Assembly: GCA_937967615.1 (NCBI GenBank)
Contig: CALCMJ010000017.1
Location: 1 to 62,051 of the forward strand
Reading direction: 5' to 3'
DNA: 62,051 nt
Source: an uncultured Saprospiraceae bacterium
GTDB lineage: Bacteria; Bacteroidota; Bacteroidia; Chitinophagales; Saprospiraceae
Each line of letters begins with the position of its first letter. Position 1 is the stretch's first letter. A program made the translations under genes and the position numbers. This document shows positions 43,729 through 53,418 of the stretch, piece by piece. The notes beneath the pieces are model-generated. The model was not told the DNA's origin. It saw only the letters and a program-made list of their open reading frames with translations, and did not search any database.

Positions 43729-44241
43729 TCAGTTTTTATTAAAACCATAAATAGTTGTATGCATTCCTGCAATTTTCCACTTGCCGTCTATTTTTTCCAT
43801 TAATCTTGTTTCGCGCTTTAATCCTCTTATGGAGTCCATTTGTTGAAAACTAACCCAAGCACCATTCTGGTATAATCTTACATCAATGTCATTTAGTAAT
43901 TTGGGTGTAGGTTCCGGTTCTGGATGGTCTTCGATGAATCTTTTGACAAAACCACTTATTTCATTCCAACCTACTGATTCAGAATAGCTACTGTCGACAT
44001 AGTTTATATATGTTTTAGAAATGTTTTGACCATGGACCCAATGATTTTTCCATAGAAAAAAATCTCTTGCAAAAGCAGATTTTGTTTCGCTATTAAGACA
44101 TTCCATAATTGCAGATTTTTCAGTTTCAAAGTCTATTTCATTTTTGGGTTTTCCAAGGGTATCTTGGCAACTATTTAAAGTTAACATGCTTATGATAACA
44201 ATTATTAGACTTTTTAAACTATTCAATTCTTCTATTAGCAT
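43729..44241 (-). CDS. SnoaL/NTF2-like lipoprotein
   Basis: 170 residues with lipobox T-L-N-S-C (Cys24) and an NTF2-like domain (about 45-165): helix S-E-T-K-S-A-F-A-R-D-F, long central region, and G-K-W-K-I-A-G-M-H-T-T-I-Y-G strand near the end. ATG overlaps the stop of the upstream S41 peptidase by one base (TAATG), so translation is probably coupled. Possible partner of that protease; unproven. Confidence 0.75.
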   Translation of the reverse strand: MLIEELNSLKSLIIVIISMLTLNSCQDTLGKPKNEIDFETEKSAIMECLNSETKSAFARDFFLWKNHWVHGQNISKTYINYVDSSYSESVGWNEISGFVKRFIEDHPEPEPTPKLLNDIDVRLYQNGAWVSFQQMDSIRGLKRETRLMEKIDGKWKIAGMHTTIYGFNKN

Positions 44242-45653
44242 TAGTTTCCTATTTCAAGTTTAAAAACTTTCTCGATGGCTTCGTCTCCAGTAGATTGTAT
44301 TTGATTCAATATCAAATTTAAAAAAGCTCCCTTTTCTCTTGGATAATTTAGGTCTATATCTGGCGGAATTCCACTTCCTTCGTAATTCCTTCCTTCTGAA
44401 TCTACATAAATTTCGTTGGAAAGTTTATAGTCCCATCCATTGGGAAGGGTTTTATCCAATCCGTCAGAGAAAATGCCCTCTGTATTTGAACCAATCCTTA
44501 CGAAATTATTATATGGCAGAGTGGCCAATACTGCCAATTCAGCGGCACTTGCAGTTACACCACTTGTTAGTACGTAAACATTTTTATTAAAGAATGGTGT
44601 CTTTGGGTCCAGAAAGACAACTTGGTGATTGGTATATCCCTTTCCTAGTCTTGCTTTTTTTGACGCTATTTCCAGTCTTTTATCGACAAGGTGACTAATA
44701 AATTCCAGTGCTGCTTCATCTTTTCCACCCTGGTTGAAACGTAAATCGATTACCAGAGCTTTTGCATTACCAATTTCTGAAATTATAGTATCCATCAATA
44801 TATCTGCTCCTTTTATTTCATCCTCTCTCTGTGCAATTCTTTTATCCATCTCCTCTCCATAAAGCGGGTAAAATTCTTGAAGAGGCAAATTTTGTGGTAA
44901 ATCATAATAGGCGAGCAACCACATAGCATTTATTTGAAGATAGGCAATATCTCCTTTCATCATCCCCCATTTTACAATTCCAGAATTATGCTTATTTATT
45001 TCTTTGCAATAATATTGGAATATTAAATCTCCTAATTCAAAGGGGCCCATCTTTGCTTTTTCAGAAGATTTATTCTTTTTCAGAAGATTTAATAAACGTA
45101 AAGTGTCTGATAACGATTCTGGCTTGCTCAACGATACGTGCCCATCATTTAATGAATTTAACATTTCTTCAAATATTAAATAGAGCTCAAGCTCAGAGAC
45201 GTCTTCATTGATTTGAGGTTTATACTTCTTGTATGTGGCAGACCAATCAATTTTCCGGATATCAAAAAATGAATATTGTTCGTTGATAGTATTCCACAAT
45301 ACTTCAAAATTGTATACAGGACTATTGAAATTTTCTTTGTCTTTTTTGCACAAAGAAGGAAGAGCATTTAACCTAATAAATTTATAGGTCTTCATATTTT
45401 TTCTAAGTGTCAACGAATCCTCGGAAAACGATTCAACCTTACCTTGACTTCGCAAGGGAACATGTTCGAAAACATTACACCCAACTTCACAGATGTCAAA
45501 TATCTTTACAGAATCCCTTTCTATTTGAAATATCTTACCATATCCTAATTGTTCCCAAATTCCATTTGAATGAATTATCAGTGGTTTTTCAGATTCCTTA
45601 CATGCACTTAAGACTAGAACTACTGTCAGGAACAATGTAATAAGAATTTTCAT
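44241..45653 (-). CDS. S41-family (tail-specific) peptidase lipoprotein
   Basis: 470 residues from the ATG at 45653, chosen because it gives a compact lipoprotein signal (V-L-S-A-C) where the upstream frame does not. The catalytic region follows the S41 pattern: V-I-D-L-R-F-N-Q-G-G, then T-S-G-V-T-A-S-A-A-E-L-A with the nucleophilic Ser, and G-S-G-I-P-P-D. The PDZ part is weak or missing. The protein would cut proteins or peptides on the outer membrane or in the periplasm. Coupled with the SnoaL-like lipoprotein gene. Confidence 0.87.
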   Translation of the reverse strand: MKILITLFLTVVLVLSACKESEKPLIIHSNGIWEQLGYGKIFQIERDSVKIFDICEVGCNVFEHVPLRSQGKVESFSEDSLTLRKNMKTYKFIRLNALPSLCKKDKENFNSPVYNFEVLWNTINEQYSFFDIRKIDWSATYKKYKPQINEDVSELELYLIFEEMLNSLNDGHVSLSKPESLSDTLRLLNLLKKNKSSEKAKMGPFELGDLIFQYYCKEINKHNSGIVKWGMMKGDIAYLQINAMWLLAYYDLPQNLPLQEFYPLYGEEMDKRIAQREDEIKGADILMDTIISEIGNAKALVIDLRFNQGGKDEAALEFISHLVDKRLEIASKKARLGKGYTNHQVVFLDPKTPFFNKNVYVLTSGVTASAAELAVLATLPYNNFVRIGSNTEGIFSDGLDKTLPNGWDYKLSNEIYVDSEGRNYEGSGIPPDIDLNYPREKGAFLNLILNQIQSTGDEAIEKVFKLEIGN

Positions 45654-45852
45654 TTTAAAGGTTTTTAATTTAAATGTGACTAGGTATATAGTAAGACGCA
45701 TCACTCAAGCTTTTTAATTGCAGATAATTGCAATACACACACCAGTCAAGTCACCAATAGATTTCAACATAATGTTCTTTTTTAGTTAGGTCAAGTTCAG
45801 ATATAGTCTACTCTATAGAGAATCTAAAAGTCAACACAAATACCTAAACTCC

Positions 45853-46902
45853 TTATCCCTTATTTGCAAGCTGCCCACATGCCGCATCTATATCTCTTCC
45901 CCTACTTCGCCGAATCGTGATCATAATACCTGCCCTTCTCACACGTGCCGCAAAATTATCAACAGTGTTTTGTTCTGCGCGCTCAAAGTCTACCCCGTCA
46001 ATGGGATTGTATTCAATAATATTTACACGGACAGGAAATGGCTTACACATGGCGATGAGATTGTCAGCATCTTGATTTGTAAGATTAAAATTTTTAAATG
46101 CAATGTATTCGTAGCTAATTCTGTTTTTGGTTTTTTGATAGTAGTAGCTTAAGGCCTCCATAAGAGAAGCTAAATTGTTCTGTTCATTGATTGCCATTAT
46201 TTTATCACGCTTTTCATCATCAGCCGCATGCAAGGAGAGAGCTAGATTTACCTTACTGTTATCATCCGCTAATTTTTTAATCATTTTGGATATGCCGGCA
46301 GTGCTAATTGTAATTCTACGCGAAGACATTCCCATGCCGTCTGGCGAACTTATAAGCTCTATACTTTGCATTACATTTTTGTAAGTAAGAAGAGGTTCGC
46401 CCATGCCCATATACACAATGTTTGTGATAGGATTAGAATATTCTTGCATGCAGCGTTCATTCACTAAGTAGACTTGATCATAAATTTCTGCCGCACTCAG
46501 ATTTCGCATACGCTTCATCTTTCCTGTTGCACAAAAACTACATGCGAGACTACAACCTACTTGAGAGGAAACACAAACGGTATATCGCTTATCCTTGTCA
46601 ACTGGGATGAGCACAGATTCTATGAGAGAATTGTCGTGAAGTCTAAAACGAAACTTAATTGTACCATCTGTGCTTTTTTGCTCTACATCTGCTTCTATTC
46701 TGCGAAACTCAAATTTCTCTTCCAATTTAAGCCTGAGAGCTTTAGAAAGGTTAGTCATCTCTTCAAAAGAGTGACAACCCTTGTGCCAAAGCCACTGGTA
46801 TATCTGCTTAGCCCTGAAGGCGGGTTCTTGCATAGCGAGGAAGGTTTCTTCCAGTTCTTCCAAACTCAAATCGCGAATATTCTTCTTTTCTTCAAGAATC
46901 AT
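45853..46902 (-). CDS. rlmN: 23S rRNA (adenine-2503-C2)-methyltransferase
   Basis: A 349-residue radical-SAM enzyme that methylates A2503 of 23S rRNA (and A37 of some tRNAs). The cluster motif C-S-L-A-C-S-F-C lies at about 115-122, with the catalytic Cys near the end (D-I-D-A-A-C-G-Q-L). Full length for RlmN, not Cfr. The ATG at 46902 diverges from the sensor-kinase gene. Confidence 0.96.
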   Translation of the reverse strand: MILEEKKNIRDLSLEELEETFLAMQEPAFRAKQIYQWLWHKGCHSFEEMTNLSKALRLKLEEKFEFRRIEADVEQKSTDGTIKFRFRLHDNSLIESVLIPVDKDKRYTVCVSSQVGCSLACSFCATGKMKRMRNLSAAEIYDQVYLVNERCMQEYSNPITNIVYMGMGEPLLTYKNVMQSIELISSPDGMGMSSRRITISTAGISKMIKKLADDNSKVNLALSLHAADDEKRDKIMAINEQNNLASLMEALSYYYQKTKNRISYEYIAFKNFNLTNQDADNLIAMCKPFPVRVNIIEYNPIDGVDFERAEQNTVDNFAARVRRAGIMITIRRSRGRDIDAACGQLANKG

Positions 46903-46994
46903 TATGCGAAGATAGTAGAGAAAACAGTTTCATTAACTTAGAGGTGCTATTTATTAATGCTAATTTTAGACCAGAGAAACAGATACAATCTCAA

Positions 46995-48158
46995 ATGGAC
47001 ATTTATAAGCGTAAATCAAGGTGGAAAATTTACCTGGCAATCATGGGAATAATATTTGCCATCGTTACTATGGTCTACGCAAATTACCTTGCTAGGAAAC
47101 TTGCTGAACTAGAAAAGAACTATGTGCTGCTTTACTCAAAAGCTCTGGAAGAGGTAAACGACACAGCCAATATGCAAGAGGAGATAGGTCTTCCTCTTCA
47201 AATTTTAGAAAGTTTTGATAATATTCCTATCATCATAGAAGGTGAGAATGGAGTCTTAGAGGGCTTTAATTTTGGAGATGAGCAATTCATAGATGATCAG
47301 GAGTTTTTACAAAAAGAAATTGCCAAACTTATAGAAGGAGGAATCGTACCCCAGAAAGGATCACAGGGGTATTCAACTAAATTTTATTTTAAAAACTCTA
47401 AGCTCTACGAGTACATAAAATATTTTCCATTGGTGCAACTTTTATTGTTAGCATCATTTATCGCATTGGGGTATATAGGATTTAATGTGACTCGTCGCTC
47501 AGAACAGAATAGGGTGTGGGCAGGAATGGCAAAAGAAACTGCTCATCAACTAGGAACTCCTATCAGTGCGATCATGGCATGGATAGAAATATTAAGAGAA
47601 CGTCTTGAAGGGAAAGATGAGGAACAGGAAATTCTGAATGAGTTAATGAATGATGTGAATCGTCTAGATCTAGTTGCTGATAGGTTTTCTAAGATAGGAT
47701 CTGCACCTAAACTGGAACGAACAAATATCCATAAAGAACTGATTGCTTGTCAGAATTATATGATGAAACGCTCACCAAAGAAGGTAGAGTTTGTTTTTCC
47801 TAAAAAAGACCCTGCATATTTTGTAATGATCAATCAACACCTCTTTGATTGGGTCGTGGAAAACCTATTACGCAATTCTCTTGACGCAATGGACGGAAAA
47901 GGCAAAATATCTGCTACAATTTATCAAGAAGATAATTATGTTTGCATCGATCTTTCAGATACAGGAAAGGGAATACCAGCAAACAAGCAAAAAACAGTAT
48001 TTAAACCAGGTTATTCTACTAAACAAAGAGGCTGGGGTTTGGGTTTATCATTAGCAAAGAGAATTATTGAAAACTATCATAAAGGAAAAATATTTGTCAA
48101 GAAATCTGCAGAGGGCGAGGGCACTACGTTTACGATCAAACTGCCTAAGAGCGAGTAG
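46995..48158 (+). CDS. Membrane sensor histidine kinase
   Basis: 387 residues from the ATG at 46995 (the frame also has a GTG 51 bp upstream). Two helices (about 9-31 and 145-167) enclose a periplasmic domain of about 115 residues without a known fold. Then H box A-H-Q-L-G-T-P-I-S-A, N box L-L-R-N-S-L-D-A-M, G1 D-T-G-K-G-I-P and G2 G-W-G-L-G-L-S-L. No response regulator gene adjoins; the overlapping gene is a TonB receptor. Stimulus unknown. Confidence 0.9.
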   Translation: MDIYKRKSRWKIYLAIMGIIFAIVTMVYANYLARKLAELEKNYVLLYSKALEEVNDTANMQEEIGLPLQILESFDNIPIIIEGENGVLEGFNFGDEQFIDDQEFLQKEIAKLIEGGIVPQKGSQGYSTKFYFKNSKLYEYIKYFPLVQLLLLASFIALGYIGFNVTRRSEQNRVWAGMAKETAHQLGTPISAIMAWIEILRERLEGKDEEQEILNELMNDVNRLDLVADRFSKIGSAPKLERTNIHKELIACQNYMMKRSPKKVEFVFPKKDPAYFVMINQHLFDWVVENLLRNSLDAMDGKGKISATIYQEDNYVCIDLSDTGKGIPANKQKTVFKPGYSTKQRGWGLGLSLAKRIIENYHKGKIFVKKSAEGEGTTFTIKLPKSE

Positions 48159-50517
48159 TATTCTATTTCTCTTGTTATTCTCTTCTTATCTTTTTTCTCA
48201 AACTAAGATTCTAGTATCAGATTTAGATAGCACACCCCTTATAGGCGTACAAGTATTTCTGAATGATAAAGCAGTTGCCTCTTCTGATATTGACGGAAAA
48301 GTAATCTTTGAGAAGGACCCTGAGGACCAAGATTTAATACGGTTTACTTACATTTCTTATAAAGAATTAGAACTCAGCTTTAAAGAAATAAAAGAAAGAG
48401 GATTTCAGGTAGTCTTGAATCCGGATAATACAGAAATAGAAGAAGTTGTTATCATTGGCAGAAATGAAAAAGTGAAATCAGGAGTTCTACTACAGGCAGA
48501 AATTTTAACTGCGCAGGAAATCGCAGAACTAGAGGCACAAACACCAGCGGACCTCTTAGAAAAAAACGGTACGGTCTTTATCCAAAAGAGTCAGATGGGA
48601 GGAGGTAGTCCCATCATACGAGGATTTGAAGCAAATAAAATACTTCTTGTGCTTGATGGTGTAAGAATGAATAACGCAATTTATAGAAGTGGCCATTTAC
48701 AAAACGCGATTACAATAGATGAGATGGTTTTGGAACAAGCAGAAGTTTTGTTTGGTCCTGGTTCCATAATTTATGGGAGTGATGCCATAGGAGGAGTTTT
48801 GCATTTTAGATCAAAGACTGGAAAGCTAAGCGAAGAACTTACATTAAAACCAACAGTTTTTGCAAGAGTGGCTAGTGCGAATTCAGAAAGAACATTGCAT
48901 GCAAATTTAGAATTTGGGAATAGAAATTATTCTGGAATCTTTGCTTATACAAGAAGTAGTTTTGGTGATTTGCGCTCAGGAAAAAACAGAGATTCTAAAT
49001 ATCCAGATTTTGGTAAACGACCAGACTATGTAGAAGTTGTAAATGGAGTGGATGTACTTAAGACAAATCAGGAAGAAGAATTACAAATAGGAACAGGATA
49101 TTCTCAGGATGATTTTTTTGCTAAGCTTAGGTATGTACCCAAAGAAAAAGTAGACTTTAATTTAAACCTCCAGTACTCTACAAGTAGTGATGTGCCTAGG
49201 TATGACCGTTTAGCAGAGCGAGATGGAGGTGGACTCGCGTTTGCAGAGTGGTATTATGGTCCGCAAAACCGTTTTTTAGCATCGCTGAATACAAAAGTGA
49301 AAGGAGACGGGAAATGGTTTGACGAACTCTATATAATTAATTCTTACCAACGTATAGATGAAGACCGAATAAGTAGAAATTTTAATGCTGAAGAATCAGA
49401 AGAAAACTATGAGGACTTACATGTACTTGGAAGCTCCATTGACCTCTCAAAAGATGTAACAAAAAACTTCAATATAAGAGCAGGTGGAGAACTCCAATAT
49501 AATGACCTCACATCTACTGCTAGCCCGTCCGTGTTTACAAGATATCCAAGTGGTGATAATAGTATGTTGTTATCTGGTCTATATTTGAAGACTGGATTGG
49601 CCATCAATCCCAAAACGGATTGGCAAGTGGGAATGCGCTATTCCTATTCAAAAACTAAGTTGCTGTACAATAGAGATAATTTCTTTGAATGGCCAGAGTA
49701 TTTCTATGAAGGAATTGAAAACTCAAATAGCAACGTGAGCTTTCTCAGCAGCCTTTCTTACAATATGGACAAGATCAGTCTGTATGCAAATGCAGGATCG
49801 TCTTTCAGAGCGCCCAACATTGATGATTTAGCAAAGATCAGAGTAAAAGTAGATGAAATTTCAGTGCCTAATCCAGAGCTAAAACCAGAAAAGACATGGA
49901 ACGCAGAAATAGGAGTAGGATATGAGATACAAAATTTCACTCTCAGAATAAACAGCTTTTATACGCAGCTTAGAGATGCTATAGTTCGCAGGGACTTTAT
50001 GCTTATTGATGGAAGCACAAGCTATATGTATAATGGGAACGCACTAGCGGTAGTTGCAAATGTGAATTCGAACAAGGCTAAAGTGTATGGTATATCGTTT
50101 AATGGGGATATGGATATTTCAAACCACTTAGCACTACGGGCAGATCTAAGTGTAATAAGGGGTAAGGCTTTTGACGAAGATGATGTGAGCACAGCACTGG
50201 GACATATACCACCTCTTTACGGAAAAGCAGAAATAGCGTATAAGCGAAATAGCTTTAGAGCAAGATGTACCTATCGCTTTAACGGAGCTAAAAAGCTAGA
50301 CGATTTTGGAGGATCTGTTGATAATCCAGAACTAGCAACTCCTGAAGGATCTCTTGCTTGGCAAACATGGAACCTCTATAGTTCTTACACAATTTCTGAT
50401 AAGTATAGTTTGTCATTTGGAGTAGAAAATATCTTAGACCTGCATTACAGAACATTTTCATCAGGAGTAAGTGGAGCAGGAAGAAATTTTATTCTTTCAG
50501 TCAAAGGAACACTTTAG
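48067..50517 (+). CDS. TonB-dependent receptor (hemoglobin/transferrin-receptor-like)
   Basis: About 816 residues: a leader, a carboxypeptidase-regulatory-like domain (about 47-125), a plug with the segments P-A-D-L-L-E-K-N-G-T and G-G-G-S-P-I-I-R-G-F-E-A-N-K-I-L-L-V-L-D-G, and a 22-strand barrel ending in F-I-L-S-V-K-G-T-L. The plug resembles the hemoglobin/transferrin/lactoferrin receptor branch; substrate not proven. No ATG opens the frame: TTG at 48067 or at 48094 is the likely start, both inside the 3' end of the kinase gene, out of frame by up to 92 bp. The hydrophobic signal core (S-S-I-L-F-L-L-L-F) lies just after the kinase stop, so coupling is likely. Confidence 0.88.
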   Translation: MKTIIKEKYLSRNLQRARALRLRSNCLRASSILFLLLFSSYLFSQTKILVSDLDSTPLIGVQVFLNDKAVASSDIDGKVIFEKDPEDQDLIRFTYISYKELELSFKEIKERGFQVVLNPDNTEIEEVVIIGRNEKVKSGVLLQAEILTAQEIAELEAQTPADLLEKNGTVFIQKSQMGGGSPIIRGFEANKILLVLDGVRMNNAIYRSGHLQNAITIDEMVLEQAEVLFGPGSIIYGSDAIGGVLHFRSKTGKLSEELTLKPTVFARVASANSERTLHANLEFGNRNYSGIFAYTRSSFGDLRSGKNRDSKYPDFGKRPDYVEVVNGVDVLKTNQEEELQIGTGYSQDDFFAKLRYVPKEKVDFNLNLQYSTSSDVPRYDRLAERDGGGLAFAEWYYGPQNRFLASLNTKVKGDGKWFDELYIINSYQRIDEDRISRNFNAEESEENYEDLHVLGSSIDLSKDVTKNFNIRAGGELQYNDLTSTASPSVFTRYPSGDNSMLLSGLYLKTGLAINPKTDWQVGMRYSYSKTKLLYNRDNFFEWPEYFYEGIENSNSNVSFLSSLSYNMDKISLYANAGSSFRAPNIDDLAKIRVKVDEISVPNPELKPEKTWNAEIGVGYEIQNFTLRINSFYTQLRDAIVRRDFMLIDGSTSYMYNGNALAVVANVNSNKAKVYGISFNGDMDISNHLALRADLSVIRGKAFDEDDVSTALGHIPPLYGKAEIAYKRNSFRARCTYRFNGAKKLDDFGGSVDNPELATPEGSLAWQTWNLYSSYTISDKYSLSFGVENILDLHYRTFSSGVSGAGRNFILSVKGTL

Positions 50518-50670
50518 AATAATCAATAATATTTTAACATTTCCTTAAGACTTTAAAATCCTCTGAGATTTGTCACCCAGCATGCACTTTATGTGTAGTG
50601 TACACTAATTAGATCTCCAAAAAAAGAAGGCTTCTTACTGAAAACCGAAAAGTATACGCATCTACTTTCC

Positions 50671-50678
50671 TAGCTTTG
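50671..50678 (+). promoter_or_regulatory. -7 box (TAGCTTTG) before pckA
   Basis: Perfect TAnnTTTG element 48 bp before the likely TTG start. The -33 part is not clear. Confidence 0.4.
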
Positions 50679-50725
50679 TAATGTTGTATTGATATTATTA
50701 AATCGTAAACTCTAAAAAAAACATT

Positions 50726-52321
50726 TTGAGAGCAAACACAGCAATTTTAAATAACATATCATTTCGAAAACTACAACATAGCAACTTAGACCCTTCCACA
50801 CTTGAAAAGCACATTCTAGAAAAAAAGATAGGAATCAGGACTTCTACAGGAGCCTTGAATATTCTTACAGGGAAGTATACAGGTAGATCTCCTCAAGACA
50901 GATTTATTGTCAAGGAGAAGAACACACGAGTCCTAGTAGACTGGGGAAAAGTAAATAAACCTTTCTCTGAGGACAAATACAATGCACTAGAAGCTAAACT
51001 GATGGCCTACATGGACGAGCAGGAGCTTTATGAAATGGATGCGTATGCGGGATCTGATGACGCGTATAAAATCCACGTGAAATTGTATGCAGAAAACCCA
51101 TACAGTGCATTATTCTTCCACAACATGTTCATCCAGACCGCAGGAGAAAACGAAGACATGGATAGCTGGACAATATTGTGCGCACCGGAATTTAAAGCAG
51201 ACCCCAAGACAGACGGAACTAGACAAGAAAACTTTGCAATCATCCATTTTGGGAAAAAGCGAGTTATTATTGGTGGAACAGGATATACGGGAGAAATTAA
51301 AAAATCAATTTTTTCAGTACTGAACTTTAGCTTACCGCTTTCAGATAGGGTTTTACCAATGCACTGTTCTGCAAACATTGGAAAGGAAGGAGACACAGCA
51401 TTATTTTTTGGTTTATCTGGAACGGGTAAAACAACTCTTTCTGCTGACGCAGAAAGAAAGCTGATAGGCGACGATGAACATGGATGGAGCGAAAATGGAG
51501 TATTCAACTTTGAAGGAGGTTGTTATGCAAAGTGTATATCACTCAGTGCAGAAAAAGAGCCGCAAATTTATGGAGCAATCAAAAAAGGAGCACTCTTAGA
51601 AAACATTGTGATGCAAGAAGACGGGGTAACGCCGGATTTTGAAAGTAGTAGCATAACAAAGAACACACGTGTATCCTATCCATTGGAACATATAGAAAAT
51701 CTTAAGACAGATACTAAGGGAGGAATTCCTAGTAATATTTTCTTTCTCACTTGTGATGCATTTGGAATTCTCCCTCCTATTTCAAGACTAACGAAGGAAC
51801 AAGCTATGTATCATTTTATCTCTGGCTATACGTCTAAGGTTGCAGGAACGGAGGAAGGAATAAATGAACCACTTGCAACATTTTCTTCTTGTTTTGGAGC
51901 ACCGTTTCTACCCCTACACCCTAAGGTGTATGCAAGTATGTTAGGTGAAAAAATAGAAAGACACGATGTAAATGTATGGCTTATTAACACAGGATGGACC
52001 GGTGGTGAATACGGTGAAGGAAAAAGAATTCCTTTGAAGTATACTAGAGCAATGATTTCTGCCATCTTAGAAAATAAGCTTGAAAACACTGCCTTTCTTG
52101 CCTATGGGGCATTTAGATTAGCTGTGCCAGTAATCATGGACGGAATTCCTAAACAGATACTTGATCCAAGGTCTACATGGGATGATACAGAAGCATATGA
52201 CAAAAAAGAAGAACACTTAGTGTCTTTATTTACCAAGAATATTGATCAATTTGTAGATGATGGAGAAGAGGAATTCTTGAAAGCAGGTCCAGTTGTATTA
52301 AGCAACGCTTTAAGTTACTAA
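50726..52321 (+). CDS. pckA: Phosphoenolpyruvate carboxykinase (ATP)
   Basis: A 531-residue enzyme turning oxaloacetate and ATP into phosphoenolpyruvate, the key step into gluconeogenesis. It has the P-loop G-L-S-G-T-G-K-T-T, the preceding M-H-C-S-A-N-I-G segment, G-G-T-x-Y-x-G-E-I-K-K and the D-D-E-H-G-W motif of the ATP-type PEPCK. Length normal. The frame starts with TTG; between the upstream in-frame TAA (50699) and residue 1 there is no ATG, so TTG is the start. Preceded by a gene-free 208 bp with a promoter box. Confidence 0.95.
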   Translation: MRANTAILNNISFRKLQHSNLDPSTLEKHILEKKIGIRTSTGALNILTGKYTGRSPQDRFIVKEKNTRVLVDWGKVNKPFSEDKYNALEAKLMAYMDEQELYEMDAYAGSDDAYKIHVKLYAENPYSALFFHNMFIQTAGENEDMDSWTILCAPEFKADPKTDGTRQENFAIIHFGKKRVIIGGTGYTGEIKKSIFSVLNFSLPLSDRVLPMHCSANIGKEGDTALFFGLSGTGKTTLSADAERKLIGDDEHGWSENGVFNFEGGCYAKCISLSAEKEPQIYGAIKKGALLENIVMQEDGVTPDFESSSITKNTRVSYPLEHIENLKTDTKGGIPSNIFFLTCDAFGILPPISRLTKEQAMYHFISGYTSKVAGTEEGINEPLATFSSCFGAPFLPLHPKVYASMLGEKIERHDVNVWLINTGWTGGEYGEGKRIPLKYTRAMISAILENKLENTAFLAYGAFRLAVPVIMDGIPKQILDPRSTWDDTEAYDKKEEHLVSLFTKNIDQFVDDGEEEFLKAGPVVLSNALSY

Positions 52322-52341
52322 GACAAAGATAGATTCGAAGG

Positions 52342-52377
52342 AAGGGTATATAAGTGATTATGTGCCCTTTTTTTTTT
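52342..52377 (+). terminator. Terminator after pckA
   Basis: AAGGG (52342-52346) pairs with CCCTT (52365-52369) with an inner ATAA/TTAT stem, followed by ten Ts (52368-52377). 20 bp after the stop. Confidence 0.75.
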
Positions 52378-52420
52378 ACAAGTTGTAGCGTTTAGCTTCT
52401 CAGCACATAGGTGCACTGAA

Positions 52421-52450
52421 AAGTCATCTCAAATAAAGTCATCTCAAATA
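52421..52450. repeat. Two tandem copies of a 15-bp unit
   Basis: AAGTCATCTCAAATA occurs twice without a break (52421-52435 and 52436-52450), just after the stop of the outer-membrane protein gene. Exact copies, so recent; likely slippage, possibly a 3'-end element. Confidence 0.8.
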
Positions 52451-52463
52451 CGATTGAATAAGC

Positions 52464-53315
52464 TTAGAAACGGAAACCTAAAGAAAACTGTAAGGATAAC
52501 TGATGGTCCTTATCTTGTCTGAAGATAAAGGAATTATCAGGATTCAACTCTCTTAAGGAAACATCCATTTGGTCTCTCGTAACATCTGTTAATCCATAAT
52601 GCAATGTTGCACCAACAAAGAAACCTGTGTTGAGAAAATAATTAAGTCCAGCATGGACATTAAAATCCACGGGGCGAAATCTGTTTCCATCTTTATCGTC
52701 AAAGAAATAATATCCTCCAATTACTCTAGGTATAGGAAGTGGTTCTTCTTCAACGATTAAAGCAATTGATGCATTATTGAAAATGTTTGCACGTGCAGCC
52801 TCATCATTATAATAATTATAATCTAAGGATTGGGTAAAGAAAATACCCTCAGGGAAATCATTACTCTCATAATCAATTCGGCCTCTTGCTGTAGGACTAA
52901 TTAGGAAGTCAATACTTGCACCTCCAAAAATTTCAATTTTTGGTCGGACATACAATGAAGCAGAAACGGGAATAGATAGATATCCATTAGAGATAGATAA
53001 AAGATAATCAGTGTCTCCATAATCAACAAGACGTTCATCCCCCTTTCTAAGAATATAATACGCATCTCCTAAATACTGCTGTGTCACTCCTTTCTGATTA
53101 TATACAATTTCAAATCTCAAACCAAAAAAGTCATTGAAGTAATAGGAATAGTTTAAGCCAAAATGAAAGCCACCGCTTCTAGTCATAGTCTCATTCACTT
53201 CTAGTGGTCCACTAAGCCATGATTGATTTAAACCGGCGCGAACACCTATCTTTTGTGACTGTGCATTTGCACCGAATGCGCTAAAGCAGAGTAGGATAAT
53301 GATTAGTTTTTTCAA
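52464..53315 (-). CDS. Outer-membrane beta-barrel protein (PorT-like fold)
   Basis: About 283 residues: signal peptide (K-K-L-I-I-I-L-L-C-F-S-A-F-G-A-N-A-Q) and an eight- to ten-strand barrel pattern: alternate hydrophobic/aromatic strands, G-V-R-A-G-L-N-Q, F-G-L-R-F-E-I-V-Y, and a last strand Q-F-S-L-G-F-R-F. Such porT/OmpW-like barrels are abundant in Bacteroidota. The TTG at 53315 is chosen since it starts exactly at the signal peptide; an ATG 16 codons upstream would add a poor 20-residue leader. Divergent from trmB. Confidence 0.75.
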   Translation of the reverse strand: MKKLIIILLCFSAFGANAQSQKIGVRAGLNQSWLSGPLEVNETMTRSGGFHFGLNYSYYFNDFFGLRFEIVYNQKGVTQQYLGDAYYILRKGDERLVDYGDTDYLLSISNGYLSIPVSASLYVRPKIEIFGGASIDFLISPTARGRIDYESNDFPEGIFFTQSLDYNYYNDEAARANIFNNASIALIVEEEPLPIPRVIGGYYFFDDKDGNRFRPVDFNVHAGLNYFLNTGFFVGATLHYGLTDVTRDQMDVSLRELNPDNSFIFRQDKDHQLSLQFSLGFRF

Positions 53316-53418
53316 ATGTATTTCTTTTGCGTCGCGAAAATAGGGAAATATCTTGCGTTTCATAAACGAATCCAATTCTTTGAATGCGTCCTGATATGTT
53401 TATTTTTGTCAGATAATT

